Origin: CADEFX01 sp963806735
GTDB taxonomy: Bacteria > Pseudomonadota > Alphaproteobacteria > Rhizobiales > Hyphomicrobiaceae
Assembly (NCBI GenBank): GCA_963806735.1
Contig: CAWEBE010000079.1
Span: 62,001-126,000, forward strand
Reading direction: 5' to 3'
Length of the DNA stretch: 64,000 bases
Positions 35,989 to 45,593 of the stretch are shown here, piece by piece (the stretch's first letter is position 1; each line of letters opens with the position of its first letter). The notes under the pieces were generated by a model that was given only the letters and a program-made list of their open reading frames with translations, was not told where the DNA came from and made no database searches. Both the position numbers and the translations under genes were made by a program.

Positions 35989-36993
35989 TCACCGTTCGCT
36001 TGCCTTCGCTTGGTCCCACCACGGGCACACGCCCGCAGAAAGGCGGAAGTTGCCCTCCATGACCTGCACGGGTTGACGCAGACCCACGGCCGCAGCCCGC
36101 AGCTGGATCTCACGCGCCCTCTGGCGCCGCTCGGCGTCGAGCCAAAGACGCTCGTGGCCCCACAAGCTGCCACCGTTGGTCATTTCAGAGGCCTTCCACG
36201 CAGCCGGATCGATGGCGCGTCCGCCCCAGCCATACTCGACCATGAAACCCGACGGTGTGTGCGAGTAGAACGAGGTCATGAAGTCGTTGGTGTGGCGGCC
36301 CATGCTGGTGCCGAGTGGTACTTCCAGGCTCTGCGCCAGATCGAAGCCCTGGCCGACGTCGTCGAGACTATAGAGCTCGACCATGACGTGATGGATGTCG
36401 TTCTTTCCGGTCTCGATCAGTGCGAGGCTGTGGTGGCGCGCATTCACATGCATGAAGTAGGCCTTGAACGGCTTCTCCAGCCAGTCGCTCAGACGGAAGC
36501 CAAGGAGATCGCGATAGAAGGGAAAGAGTGCGTCGGCATTCTCGACGGCCAGCACGGCATGCCCCATGCCGAGCGGGCCTGTTCGAAATCCTGAGATGGC
36601 GCGACCGGGCTTGAAAGGCTCGGCAGTGATCTCGGGGCCATGGAAAGCCTCGAGCCGAGTGCCGATGGGATCCTGGAAGACGATGAGATCCTCGACGCGC
36701 CGCTCGGCAGCCAGCGCACGCCCGCCGGACCTGACGCTGATACCATTCGCCTCAAGCCTGGCCGCCAGCGCGTCGAGGGAAGGCCGGTCGGCCACTTCCC
36801 AACCGAACAGTGCCGCGCCCTCGCCGATGTCGGGAGCCACCACGACTCGCTGCTTGCGGTCGTCCATTCTGAGACGCAGGCTCGTGCCGCTGCGCTCATC
36901 GACCTGCATGCCCAGGAAATTCGATGCGTAGGCCGCCCAATCGTCGAGCTTGTCCGACCTGACGCCGACATATCCCAATGCTGCGATCTGCAT
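35989..36993 (-). CDS. Extradiol ring-cleavage dioxygenase-like VOC protein
   Basis: A 334-residue vicinal-oxygen-chelate protein with two repeats, like 2,3-dihydroxybiphenyl dioxygenase (BphC/HsaC). Start MQIAALGYVGVRSDKLDDW is typical, with GAGGAG seven bases before the ATG. Iron ligands are visible in the C-terminal repeat: His in GPLGMGHAVL, His in DIHHVMVELY and Glu in GFMVEYGWGG. It should cleave a catechol meta to the hydroxyls. The C-terminal 40 residues are longer than usual. It is the only clear aromatic-degradation gene here. A tRNA 3' fragment lies just upstream. Confidence 0.87.
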   Translation of the reverse strand: MQIAALGYVGVRSDKLDDWAAYASNFLGMQVDERSGTSLRLRMDDRKQRVVVAPDIGEGAALFGWEVADRPSLDALAARLEANGISVRSGGRALAAERRVEDLIVFQDPIGTRLEAFHGPEITAEPFKPGRAISGFRTGPLGMGHAVLAVENADALFPFYRDLLGFRLSDWLEKPFKAYFMHVNARHHSLALIETGKNDIHHVMVELYSLDDVGQGFDLAQSLEVPLGTSMGRHTNDFMTSFYSHTPSGFMVEYGWGGRAIDPAAWKASEMTNGGSLWGHERLWLDAERRQRAREIQLRAAAVGLRQPVQVMEGNFRLSAGVCPWWDQAKASER

Positions 36994-37029
36994 GGCGTTC
37001 TCCTCTCCGGCGCGGACAACGAACGACTG

Positions 37030-37071
37030 CGATCCCGGCAGGACTCGAACTTGCGACCCTCTGCCTAGGAG
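37030..37071 (-). repeat. tRNA 3'-half fragment, copy 1 (putative attachment site)
   Basis: On the minus strand this reads from an anticodon-loop-like CTCCTA through GGCAGAGGGTCGCAAGTTCG and the acceptor strand CGGGATCG. It matches the three copies at 51084, 53538 and 55552 except for a few changes (CAAG for CAGG in the T-stem; CTCCTAG for CTTCTAA), so it is the most diverged copy. No D-arm or 5' acceptor strand GATCCCG is present in the right place, so it is not a working tRNA. Confidence 0.75.
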
Positions 37072-37368
37072 GCAGCAGGGCTGCGCGGGCACGAGACAGC
37101 AGAATGAGCCAATAAAACGCAGAAAGCCGCTCTGCGTCCACACTTCTCTCGCAGCACCATGCACGTGAGTGCAGAAAATGCGTGCCGCCAACGTTCCGCG
37201 CTGGTGGCCTCATGCCCAAACTGGTGGAAGGGCTAGGCAGGCAGAATCCCCGCCACGTGGTGCCCATTGATCACGGTTTCGGCGCCTCCCCGCGATAACC
37301 TTGCCGTTTGGTGGGACCAATTTCTTGGGTTCATCGAAGTGTAGGAAGCGCAATCGGGGGATGGCGCG

Positions 37369-38100
37369 ATGCGTCGGTTCTTGTTTTCTATCCTAGCCCT
37401 CATCACGATTTCCGCCGATCTCGAGGCGTCATGCATCGATCCTGCGACGCTCGTCCATTCTACGGTCAGCATTACGAGAGAGTTCAGCGAGGAAGAGAGA
37501 CACGCGGAGCAGGGCACAGTCGGTATTCGGGGCACAGGTTGGTTCCTTTCCCCGCGGTTGATCGTAACCGCGGCGCACGTTGCCGACGCCATGCACCTCT
37601 CAACACAAGATTGGAAGGAGATCGAGGTTCGCGAGAGGGAAAGCAAATGGTTGGTTCCGACGCGCATCGCCCGCGTTGCAGGTTCGCTTGCCGAGAAAAT
37701 GGTGGTACTCGAGTTGGAGGCCGCGATCCCGAGTGCGGCCACCCTTCCGATCAGGACCGAGCCGCTCGTTCCGGAGGAGCTGGTGGTCAGCCTCGCCTAT
37801 CCGAACAATCGCCTTCGCTTCGCACAAGGTCGGTTCGTTGAGTTCGGAGCCGACGTGCGGTTCGTCGGCGCAGCGCTCCTGGAGATGCACGACGGCAACG
37901 ACCGCCTCGTGCTCGATCACGGCGCCTCTGGAGCACCCATATTGGATTGCAGTGGTCGAGTGGTGGCTGTTGTCAGCACGGCGATTACACAGACTATAAG
38001 CTTTGTATCGCCTGCGGTGCGAATCTCCACTGCGTGGCAGACCCCGAATGTTGTTTCAATACCCATTCAAGCGCTGAAGGATTTCGCTCGGCCCGATTGA
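37369..38100 (+). CDS. Secreted trypsin-like serine protease, catalytic Asp unclear
   Basis: A 243-residue protein with a signal peptide (RRFLFSILALITISADLEA) and a chymotrypsin-fold domain. The catalytic His is in GTGWFLSPRLIVTAAHV (His70) and the Ser in LDHGASGAPILDCSG (Ser187). Where most relatives have an Asp in a DLAVL-like strand, this protein reads AEKMVVLELE (about 108-117), so the third member of the triad is missing or displaced. It could be a pseudoprotease or use another acid. No close operon partner. Confidence 0.72.
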   Translation: MRRFLFSILALITISADLEASCIDPATLVHSTVSITREFSEEERHAEQGTVGIRGTGWFLSPRLIVTAAHVADAMHLSTQDWKEIEVRERESKWLVPTRIARVAGSLAEKMVVLELEAAIPSAATLPIRTEPLVPEELVVSLAYPNNRLRFAQGRFVEFGADVRFVGAALLEMHDGNDRLVLDHGASGAPILDCSGRVVAVVSTAITQTISFVSPAVRISTAWQTPNVVSIPIQALKDFARPD

Positions 38101-38349
38101 GTGTTCTTGCTCGATATTCCTTACTCGAAGCATTGGGCGAATATCAGCCTGCTTCAGTGTTTTCCCCGATTGCTCCCAACCCATCGTCCGGACGACGATC
38201 GCGCTGAAACTCCCTCGCCGAGATAGCGATGGAGAGGGATTTCGTTCGAACAATCTCACCAACCGAGCTATGCGCGCTTGGGTAATACGCACCCGAGCAA
38301 AACGTGTACTTCGATCCGATTTGACAAGCTTATAGGCAGGAGAAAAGCC

Positions 38350-40125
38350 ATGAGGGACGAGCAGAAGAAATCCCAGGACAGCACGTCTCAAAACGGCATG
38401 GGGCTCAAGCGGCGGGATCTTCTTCTGAGCGGCACCTCCGTGTTGGCTGCTTCGGCGCTATCGGCGGGCGGCGGCGTTAGTACAGCGCAAGCCCAGCAGC
38501 CAACCGCACCCGCGCCGCGAGCCGGGCAGCGGGCGCCAAACATCGTCTTCATCATGGGCGACGATATCGGCTGGTTCAACATCGGCGCCTATCACCGGGG
38601 CATGATGTCCGGCAAGACACCCAATCTCGACAAGCTGGCCTCGCAGGGCATGCTGTTCACCGACTATTATGCCGAAGCCAGTTGCACGGCGGGCAGAGCT
38701 GCCTTCATCACCGGGGAAATTCCCCTGCGCACGGGCCTGACAACCGTGGGCCAAGCCGGCGCCGACGTCGGAATGCCAGCCCAGGCTTCTACGATTGCAG
38801 CTGCGCTCAAGGCCCAAGGCTATGCCACAGGACAATTCGGCAAGAATCATCTCGGCGATCTGAATAAGTATCTACCGACATTGCACGGCTTCGATGAATT
38901 CTTCGGCTATCTGTACCATCTCGACGCCATGTCGGACCCCTACTGGTACTCGTTCCCGAAAGACCCAAACTTTCATGCGAAGTATGGGCCACGCAACCTC
39001 GTGCACAGCTGGGCGTCAGACAACGACGACCAAACGGTGATGCCGCGCTGGGGCAAGGTCGGCAAGCAGCGCATCGTGGACGAGGGGCCGCTGGCGCCCT
39101 ACCCGGACATGTCGAACGTGCCCAACATGCAGGTGGGTCTCCAGAGCGCCAAGTACAACATGACGACCTTCGACGAGGTGCTGGTCGAGCACTCAAAACG
39201 CTTCATGAACAAAGCCAAGAGTGACGGCAAGCCGTTCTTCCTCTGGCACAACACGACGCGCATGCACGTCTGGACCTTCCTCTCCGAGAAGTACAAATCG
39301 ATGATGAACAGCGAGACCAACTTCGGCCTGGAGGAGGCGGGCATGAAGCAGCTGGATGACGCCGTCGGCTCCATCATGCAGCACCTGGAGGATATCGGCG
39401 AGGCCGACAATACCATCCTCGTCTTCAGCACCGACAACGGCGCCGAGGTGTTCACGTGGCCGGACGGCGGCATGACGCCGTTCAAAGGCACCAAAGGCAC
39501 TGCCTATGAGGGTGGCTTCCGCGCCCCGTGCATCGCCCGTTGGCCGGGCAAGATCAAGCCGGGCACGGTGCAGAACGGCATCTTCTCGGCCCTCGACTGG
39601 TTCCCGACACTCGTCGCGGCGGCTGGCAATCCCAACATCACAGAGCAGTTGCTCAAGGGCGTGAGGCTTGGCGACCGGACCTATAAGAACCACCTCGATG
39701 GCTACGACCAGACGGACCTGCTGCAGGACAAGGGGCCATCGCGACGCCATGAGTTCTTCTACTTCGCCGGACCTCACCTGGGCGCCCTGCGGCTCGATGA
39801 TTTCAAGTTCCAATTCATCCGGCAGCCGGGCGGTTGGCCCGGTGCCAAGGTGACGACCGATATGCCTGGGATGGTGAACATCCGACAGGACCCCTTCGAG
39901 CGCACACCTTCCATTAACTCCGAGAACCTCAACAATCTCGGAGGAGGGTACATGAACGATTTTTATGCGCGGGAGTTCTGGCGGTTCGTCCTCGTGCAGC
40001 AGAAGGTCGCGGAGCTCGCCAAGACCGCCATCGAGTATCCGCCGATGCAGGATCCAGCCTCCTTCAACCTGGAGGCGGTGAAGCAGAAGGTCGACGAGGC
40101 CATCAAGAACAAACCGGGGCAGTAG
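38350..40125 (+). CDS. Tat-exported sulfatase (formylglycine-dependent)
   Basis: A 591-residue sulfatase. It begins with a twin-arginine signal (LKRRDLLLSGTSVLAASAL) and an Ala/Gln cleavage site, then PNIVFIMGDDIGWFNIGAY with two metal aspartates. The modified residue is Cys112 in SCTAGRAAF, which fits the (C/S)-x-(P/A)-x-R rule for formylglycine formation. Further metal and active-site residues are in TGQFGKNHLGD and FSTDNGAEVFTWPD. GGAGAA before the ATG at 38350 supports the start. It should cleave a sulfate ester in the periplasm; a related gene follows 202 bases later, then a HAD hydrolase. Confidence 0.92.
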   Translation: MRDEQKKSQDSTSQNGMGLKRRDLLLSGTSVLAASALSAGGGVSTAQAQQPTAPAPRAGQRAPNIVFIMGDDIGWFNIGAYHRGMMSGKTPNLDKLASQGMLFTDYYAEASCTAGRAAFITGEIPLRTGLTTVGQAGADVGMPAQASTIAAALKAQGYATGQFGKNHLGDLNKYLPTLHGFDEFFGYLYHLDAMSDPYWYSFPKDPNFHAKYGPRNLVHSWASDNDDQTVMPRWGKVGKQRIVDEGPLAPYPDMSNVPNMQVGLQSAKYNMTTFDEVLVEHSKRFMNKAKSDGKPFFLWHNTTRMHVWTFLSEKYKSMMNSETNFGLEEAGMKQLDDAVGSIMQHLEDIGEADNTILVFSTDNGAEVFTWPDGGMTPFKGTKGTAYEGGFRAPCIARWPGKIKPGTVQNGIFSALDWFPTLVAAAGNPNITEQLLKGVRLGDRTYKNHLDGYDQTDLLQDKGPSRRHEFFYFAGPHLGALRLDDFKFQFIRQPGGWPGAKVTTDMPGMVNIRQDPFERTPSINSENLNNLGGGYMNDFYAREFWRFVLVQQKVAELAKTAIEYPPMQDPASFNLEAVKQKVDEAIKNKPGQ

Positions 40126-40327
40126 TGCATTAGTGCATTGCGGCGCTGCGCGAGCGCAACGTGTGCATGTGCCGTTTCGCAGCGTCCCGCCGCCTCCGGC
40201 GCGCCCGTGCTCTCGCTGAACCAGCTCAGACTAGGGTTTTCCCTGCCGTGTATCAGCGCTCGCCCGCATTCCGCGCCTGCGCGGTGGGCGACATCATGAC
40301 GATCCAAGCTCTCGGAGGGATTGCGTG

Positions 40328-41977
40328 ATGGCGAAACGGCCGAAAGACAACCAAACCAGCACGTCGCGGACACCAAATGTCGGCCGCAGGGACTTACTCC
40401 TGAGCGGTGGATCGCTGCTGGCGCTGTCGGCCACCGGCGCCGGTTCCACGCAAGCGCAGCAGGCGAGATCAACGCCAACCCCGACAGCCGCGACCGGGAA
40501 GCCGAACATCCTCGTCATCTGGGGTGATGATATCGGCACCTGGAACATCAGCCACAACAACCGCGGCATGATGGGATACTCGACCCCGAACATCGATCGC
40601 ATTGCCCGGGAAGGCGTGAGTTTCACCGACTATTACGGCCAGCAGAGCTGCACCGCGGGCAGAGCCGCATTTCTGGGCGGCAATGTCCCGGTCCGCACCG
40701 GCATGACCAAAGTCGGCCTCCCTGGCGCCAAGGAGGGTTGGCAGAAGACCGACGTGACGGTCGCCACCGTCATGAAGAGCCTCGGCTATGCGACGGGTCA
40801 GTTCGGCAAAAACCATCAGGGTGATCGGGACGAGCACCTCCCGACCATGCATGGGTTCGACGAGTTTTTCGGCAACCTTTACCATCTCAACGCCGAGGAG
40901 GAGCCAGAGAACCGGGACTATCCGAAGGACCCTGAATTTCGCAAGAAGTTTGGACCGCGCGGCGTGATCCGCGCGTGGGCCAATCCGGACGGGACGCAGA
41001 AGATCGAGGATACGGGTCCGCTGACGAAAAAGCGGATGGAAACCGTTGACGAGGAAACGCTCGGCGTCGCCAAGGACTTCATTCAGCGGCAGCACCGGGC
41101 CGGCAAGCCTTGGTTCACGTGGTGGAACGCCACGCGCATGCACTTCCGCACCCATGTGAAGACAGCGCACAAGGGCCTCGCAGGCCCCAGCGGCGACGAG
41201 TATCACGACGGCATGGTCGAACATGACATGCATGTCGGTGAGCTGCTGAAGCTCCTCGACGACCTCGGCGTCGCCGACAACACAATCGTGTTCTACTCGA
41301 CGGACAACGGTCCGCATTACAACACGTGGCCCGATGCCGGCATCACCATGTTCCGGAGCGAGAAGAACTCGAACTGGGAGGGCGCCTATCGCGTACCGGC
41401 CTTCGTGCGCTGGCCGGGCAAGTTCCCGGCCAGGACAACTCTCAACGGCGTTGTCGCGCATGAGGACTGGCTGCCGACGTTTGCTGCCGCCGCGGGCGAT
41501 GCCGGCATCAAGGACAGGCTTCTGACCGGCGTCGGGCTCAATGGGCGCACCTACAAGAACTACATCGACGGCCACAACCAGCTCGACTACCTGAGCGGCA
41601 AGGTGAAGGAATCGCCGCGCAAGGAGTTCATGTACGTCAACGATGATGGCCAGATCGTCGCCATCCGCTACGATGGCTGGAAGGCCGTGTTCCTCGAGAA
41701 CCGCGGTCAGGCTTTCGGGGTCTGGCGCGAGCCCTTCACCGAGTTGCGCGTGCCCCTCCTGTTCAACGTGCGCCGCGATCCCTTCGAGCGCGCGCAGCAC
41801 AATGCCAACACCTACAATGACTGGTTCCTCGAACGGTCCTTCGTGCTTGTGCCCATGCAGGGCATGGCTGCGCGCTTCCTCGAGACGATGAAGGACTACC
41901 CGCCGAGCCAGACGCCGGGCTCCTTCAACTTGAGCGCAGTCGAGGAGAAGCTGAGGAGGTCTCTCGGCTCACCTTAG
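40328..41977 (+). CDS. Tat-exported sulfatase, tandem paralogue
   Basis: A 549-residue paralogue of the upstream sulfatase. Twin-arginine signal GRRDLLLSGGSLLALSATGA, metal site NILVIWGDDIGTWNISH, Cys108 in SCTAGRAAFLGG, TGQFGKNHQGD and YSTDNGPHYNTWPDAG. The ATG at 40328 follows GGAGG; a GTG one codon earlier is less likely. The two proteins share motif spacing but differ much in the middle, so they probably hydrolyse different sulfate esters. A degraded piece of a third, similar gene is found at 49536. Confidence 0.92.
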   Translation: MAKRPKDNQTSTSRTPNVGRRDLLLSGGSLLALSATGAGSTQAQQARSTPTPTAATGKPNILVIWGDDIGTWNISHNNRGMMGYSTPNIDRIAREGVSFTDYYGQQSCTAGRAAFLGGNVPVRTGMTKVGLPGAKEGWQKTDVTVATVMKSLGYATGQFGKNHQGDRDEHLPTMHGFDEFFGNLYHLNAEEEPENRDYPKDPEFRKKFGPRGVIRAWANPDGTQKIEDTGPLTKKRMETVDEETLGVAKDFIQRQHRAGKPWFTWWNATRMHFRTHVKTAHKGLAGPSGDEYHDGMVEHDMHVGELLKLLDDLGVADNTIVFYSTDNGPHYNTWPDAGITMFRSEKNSNWEGAYRVPAFVRWPGKFPARTTLNGVVAHEDWLPTFAAAAGDAGIKDRLLTGVGLNGRTYKNYIDGHNQLDYLSGKVKESPRKEFMYVNDDGQIVAIRYDGWKAVFLENRGQAFGVWREPFTELRVPLLFNVRRDPFERAQHNANTYNDWFLERSFVLVPMQGMAARFLETMKDYPPSQTPGSFNLSAVEEKLRRSLGSP

Positions 41978-42061
41978 TCGCAAACCTGAAGTCCCACGGC
42001 GGCGAGGCTCGTGCTCCGCGATCGATCTTCGCCGCGACCACGGTCAGTGAAAGGTAGCACC

Positions 42062-43150
42062 ATGAAAAATCCGGTGCCCGGCATCAACCGGCGCTCCCTG
42101 GTTGCCAGTCTGGCAGCGCTCCCAATGCTTGCGGGATTGTCGTCTCGCCTATCTGCCCAAGTCCAAGGCGGCAACCCACTGCCATCGTGGAACGAGGGTG
42201 CGGCCAAGCAATCCATTCTGGACTTCGTTGCCGCCGTGACCCGCGAGGGCTCACCCGACTTTGTGCCAGCGCCCGAACGCACTGCGACCTTCGATAATGA
42301 CGGCACATTGTGGGTCGAGCAGCCCATGTACACCCAGCTCGCGTTTGTGCTCGATCGGGTCAAGGCCCTGGCGCCGCAGAATCCGGATTGGAAGTCCAAG
42401 CAACCGTTTGCGGCTGTACTAGCCGGCGACATGCAGGCGCTGGCCGCTTCCGGCGAGAAGGGGCTGATGGAGCTCATGGCGGCGACCCATGCCGGCATGA
42501 CAACGGACGAGTTTGCCAGCATCGTTTCCGAGTGGATCGCGGCGGCGCGTCACCCTCGTTTCAACCGGCCCTACACGGAATTGGTCTATCAGCCGATGTT
42601 GGAACTGCTCGGTCATCTCCGCGCCAACGGCTTTAAGACCTTCATCGTCTCCGGCGGCGGCATCGAGTTCATGCGCCCATGGACCGAGCGCATCTACGGT
42701 ATCCCGCCGGAGCAGGTTGTCGGCTCATCCATCAAGACGCGATTTGAAATGCGCGACGGCCGGCCGATCTTATTCCGACTACCCGAGATCGACTTCATCG
42801 ACGACAAAGCTGGCAAGCCTGTTGGCATCCATACGCACATCGGCCGGCGCCCGATCGCCGCCTTTGGGAATTCGGATGGCGATCTCGAAATGCTGCAATG
42901 GGCGACTCTGGCGGGCGACGGACCTCGCTTGGGACTTGGCGGCGGACGGCGTCTGGGCCTCATCGTGCATCACACCGACGCAGAGCGCGAATACGCTTAT
43001 GACCGCCATTCTCACGTCGGCAAGCTGGACAAGGCATTGGACGCTGCAGCGATAAATCGCTGGACGGTTGTCGACATGAAAGCCGATTGGAAGCAGATTT
43101 TTCCTCCGGCGGCGAGCGCACAGGGTGTGGGCACCCAAACGAAAAAATGA
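42062..43150 (+). CDS. Exported HAD-superfamily hydrolase
   Basis: A 362-residue protein with a Tat-like signal (NRRSLVASLAALPMLAGLSS) and a HAD domain: motif I TFDNDGTLW (nucleophile and acid/base aspartates), motif II FIVSGGG, and the later Lys and FGNSDGDLEML (motif IV). Related exported HAD proteins are regularly found beside sulfatases in alphaproteobacteria. It may dephosphorylate a periplasmic organic phosphate. It follows the second sulfatase by 84 bases and is likely cotranscribed. AAAGG lies upstream of the chosen ATG. Confidence 0.85.
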   Translation: MKNPVPGINRRSLVASLAALPMLAGLSSRLSAQVQGGNPLPSWNEGAAKQSILDFVAAVTREGSPDFVPAPERTATFDNDGTLWVEQPMYTQLAFVLDRVKALAPQNPDWKSKQPFAAVLAGDMQALAASGEKGLMELMAATHAGMTTDEFASIVSEWIAAARHPRFNRPYTELVYQPMLELLGHLRANGFKTFIVSGGGIEFMRPWTERIYGIPPEQVVGSSIKTRFEMRDGRPILFRLPEIDFIDDKAGKPVGIHTHIGRRPIAAFGNSDGDLEMLQWATLAGDGPRLGLGGGRRLGLIVHHTDAEREYAYDRHSHVGKLDKALDAAAINRWTVVDMKADWKQIFPPAASAQGVGTQTKK

Positions 43151-43260
43151 CGCGGCGGTCGCAAGCTGTCGCGAGGGGAGGCAGAAGTGCCGCCTATCGG
43201 CAGGCTCGGCAGGCCGGAGAAAAAGAGCAGCCGACCCCCACTTTTTTCGCGGAGGCGCCG

Positions 43261-43520
43261 ATGTTGCTCACAATCTGCTCGCGGCGGCGATCGGGACTGA
43301 GGATCGCCATGCTGAGCTCGCTCCTCGCCGGCATCTCTGTTTCATTTGGTACAGGGGTGCGAGCCGACAATTTCCGTATCGATTATCAGTACCTCCAGAT
43401 CACAGCCCCCTCGAATACGCCCAACAATGTCGCGCCCAGTCGCCCGGCGCGTCAGAGGCTCTCACAATCGCGAAGGAGGCCAGCTGCGATGGCTTACCAG
43501 CCGTCGTCTATGGCCTCTGA
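43261..43520 (+). pseudogene. Remnant of an exported DUF1254-type protein
   Basis: An ATG at 43261 starts a signal-peptide-like stretch (GLRIAMLSSLLAGISVSFG, then VRADNFRIDYQYLQI). From about 43445 a second frame continues with SEALTIAKEASCDGLPAVVYG, which resembles the first helix of DUF1254 proteins (A..IAkEAyiYGlP). The rest of such a gene (over 300 codons) is absent. DUF1254 genes often accompany sulfatases, which fits the position after the HAD gene. I regard it as a truncated, frameshifted relic. Confidence 0.35.
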
Positions 43521-43674
43521 GAAAGCACCCATTCGGAGACGTGATCGGCCCAATCCACGGTGACGTCTGAGGTCAGCCTCGACCATCACGGATGGAGTTC
43601 GCAACGATAGCTTGGCTATCGACAACGGTCGTCTTGCACATCTTCAGCGGTAGCCGTGCCTGACCTGCTGCCAA

Positions 43675-44448
43675 CTATTTGGATAGCTGACCGATACCAG
43701 CAGTCATCCCGCCGTCCACGGCGAGGATCGCGCCGGTAATCATGGCTGCGTCGGGCGAGCACAAGAAGTAGATGGCCTTGGCCATGTCCTCGGGCTCGCA
43801 CATCCGTCCCAATGGGGACGCGCCGGTCGGCTTGTAGCCTCCGGCCCCTCCTTGCGCGAAGGCCGCGATCATGGGGGTGTTGGTGGCACCTGGCGATATG
43901 GCATTCACGCGGATGCGCCGGCTGGCCAACTCGATCGCGAACCCACGCACCAGATGTTGTAGGGCTGCCTTCGATGCCGCGTAGACTCCACTCCCGGCCT
44001 TCGGACGTTGCCCGGAAGCGGACGAGATGCCGACGACGGATGCCTCCGTGCCTGCCGCGGTTAGATACGGCAGGGCAGCCTGCACGCAGAACATGAAGGC
44101 TTTCGTGTTGATATCGAAAACGAAGTTGTATTCCTCCTCGGACATGTCGGCCAGCGCTGCCGCCCTCAGCACGCCGGCGGCACACACCAGACTATGGATG
44201 GCGCCGTCCGATGAAGCGAGATTGCGTATAGCCTGCTCCAGGTTCCGGCGATTGCGCACATCGCACGCTTCACTGCGAACGTCAGCCCCTCGCCTAGTCA
44301 ATTCTGCAGCAAACTTGTCGAGTTGCTCCGCATTGCTGTCGATCAGACCCACGCGCGCGCCGCGCTCGGCAAAGAGCTCGGCCGTCGCGCGTCCGATGCC
44401 GGAGGCCGCACCTGTCACGACCACCGTGCGCTGTGTGGGATAGAGCAT
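43675..44448 (-). CDS. Short-chain dehydrogenase/reductase
   Basis: A 257-residue classical SDR. Cofactor loop TGAASGIGRATAELF, an Asp at the end of beta-2 (GLIDSN) that favours NAD(H), NAG-equivalent CAAGVLR, catalytic Ser in GISSASGQR and YAASKAALQHL with Tyr and Lys, and SPGATNTPM after beta-6. Start MLYPTQRTVVVTG. Last gene of a minus-strand cluster with an ABC binding protein, an esterase and a luciferase-like oxidoreductase; it probably oxidises a hydroxy intermediate of the compound handled there. Confidence 0.92.
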   Translation of the reverse strand: MLYPTQRTVVVTGAASGIGRATAELFAERGARVGLIDSNAEQLDKFAAELTRRGADVRSEACDVRNRRNLEQAIRNLASSDGAIHSLVCAAGVLRAAALADMSEEEYNFVFDINTKAFMFCVQAALPYLTAAGTEASVVGISSASGQRPKAGSGVYAASKAALQHLVRGFAIELASRRIRVNAISPGATNTPMIAAFAQGGAGGYKPTGASPLGRMCEPEDMAKAIYFLCSPDAAMITGAILAVDGGMTAGIGQLSK

Positions 44449-44526
44449 GCGGGCAAGTCCAGTGACGCACAGATCTCAGGGCCGGGCGCGCAAAGCAGGC
44501 GCCCGGCCAAAGCCGCCACAAGGGGC

Positions 44527-45522
44527 TTAGCTTCCCGGCAATTCGTGAACGTGCTCGAAGAACACGTCCTTCCAGGTAGCCGGTCGATTCTTAATGGAGC
44601 CGATATCAGCCATGAAATCGGCATATGTCTTCACGTTCTGCGGTGTCAGCCCAAACTTGATGTCAGGATCCTCCAGAACGGCCAGCACCTCGTCGAGCTC
44701 CCAGCCACGGCCGAGCACCTCCAGCATCACCTGCGCTGCGGCGCGCTTGTCCTTGCCGATCATCATCTGAGCTTCCTGGAGCGCTCCGGCGACAGATTTG
44801 ACGATGACGGGGTTCTCCTTCTGGAACTTCTCCGTCGCGACCATCATGCCGAAGGTCGTCGCGTCGCCCATGACATCGTTGGTCGTCATGATGGTGCGAA
44901 TGCTCGGGTCTTTCCGCTCGCGTTGATGGAAGGGCGGCGAGGTGTAGTGTGCCGTGACGCCGGCGCTGCCCGAGAGCAGGGCGGCGACACCGTCAGGATG
45001 CTTGAAGGCGACCGTGAAGGGGTCGAACCGGTAGGTCTCCGCCGCTCCGTACTTCTTGCGGGCATGCATCTGCATAATGATGGACGGTATCGAGATCTTC
45101 ACTCCCGTCACTGCGATCTTGTCGTTGCTCGTGATGTCGTCGAGCGACTTCAGGTGCGGCGCTCGCGTGTTCAGGTACATGGGCTGTGCGCTGATCGCGC
45201 CCACGCCGCGCACGTCCTGCTTGTCCTTCGTTTTATCCCAGAGCGTCAGCATGCCGGGCGGTCCGCCGGAGATGAACTGCGCCGAGCCGGAGAGCAACGC
45301 GTCGTTGACCACGCCGGAGCCGCTGATGTTGACCCATTTGACCTCGACCTTCACGCCGCCCTGGGCCGCATGCTTCTCGACCAGCTTGTGCTTCTCCATG
45401 ACGAGCAGAGGCAGGAAGCCGACGCCGTCGCCGCGCGTGATCGTGATCTCCGAGACTTCTGCGCTGGCGCTGCCCGCAAAGGTGCAGGTTGCCAGCATAA
45501 CAGTACAGAACAGTTTCTTCAT
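44527..45522 (-). CDS. ABC transporter substrate-binding protein (NMT1/SsuA-like), orphan
   Basis: A 331-residue periplasmic binding protein with signal KKLFCTVMLATCTFAGSASA. The fold markers GVGFLPLLVMEKHKLVEKHA, SGSAQFISGGPPGM and VTGVKISIPSIIMQM fit the SsuA/TauA/NMT1 group that binds sulfonates, aromatic acids or pyrimidine precursors. Start at 45522 is supported by AGGAGAG just upstream; the frame opens at 45690. No permease or ATPase gene is nearby, so it must use a partner encoded elsewhere. It lies between an SDR and an esterase gene in the IclR-linked cluster. Confidence 0.85.
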   Translation of the reverse strand: MKKLFCTVMLATCTFAGSASAEVSEITITRGDGVGFLPLLVMEKHKLVEKHAAQGGVKVEVKWVNISGSGVVNDALLSGSAQFISGGPPGMLTLWDKTKDKQDVRGVGAISAQPMYLNTRAPHLKSLDDITSNDKIAVTGVKISIPSIIMQMHARKKYGAAETYRFDPFTVAFKHPDGVAALLSGSAGVTAHYTSPPFHQRERKDPSIRTIMTTNDVMGDATTFGMMVATEKFQKENPVIVKSVAGALQEAQMMIGKDKRAAAQVMLEVLGRGWELDEVLAVLEDPDIKFGLTPQNVKTYADFMADIGSIKNRPATWKDVFFEHVHELPGS

Positions 45523-45593
45523 GGTGCTCTCCTCCCTGGAAACGGCTTCATTCATTTCTGTGAGTGGGTGGGCTGCAACAGCCGCAAGCGTCG

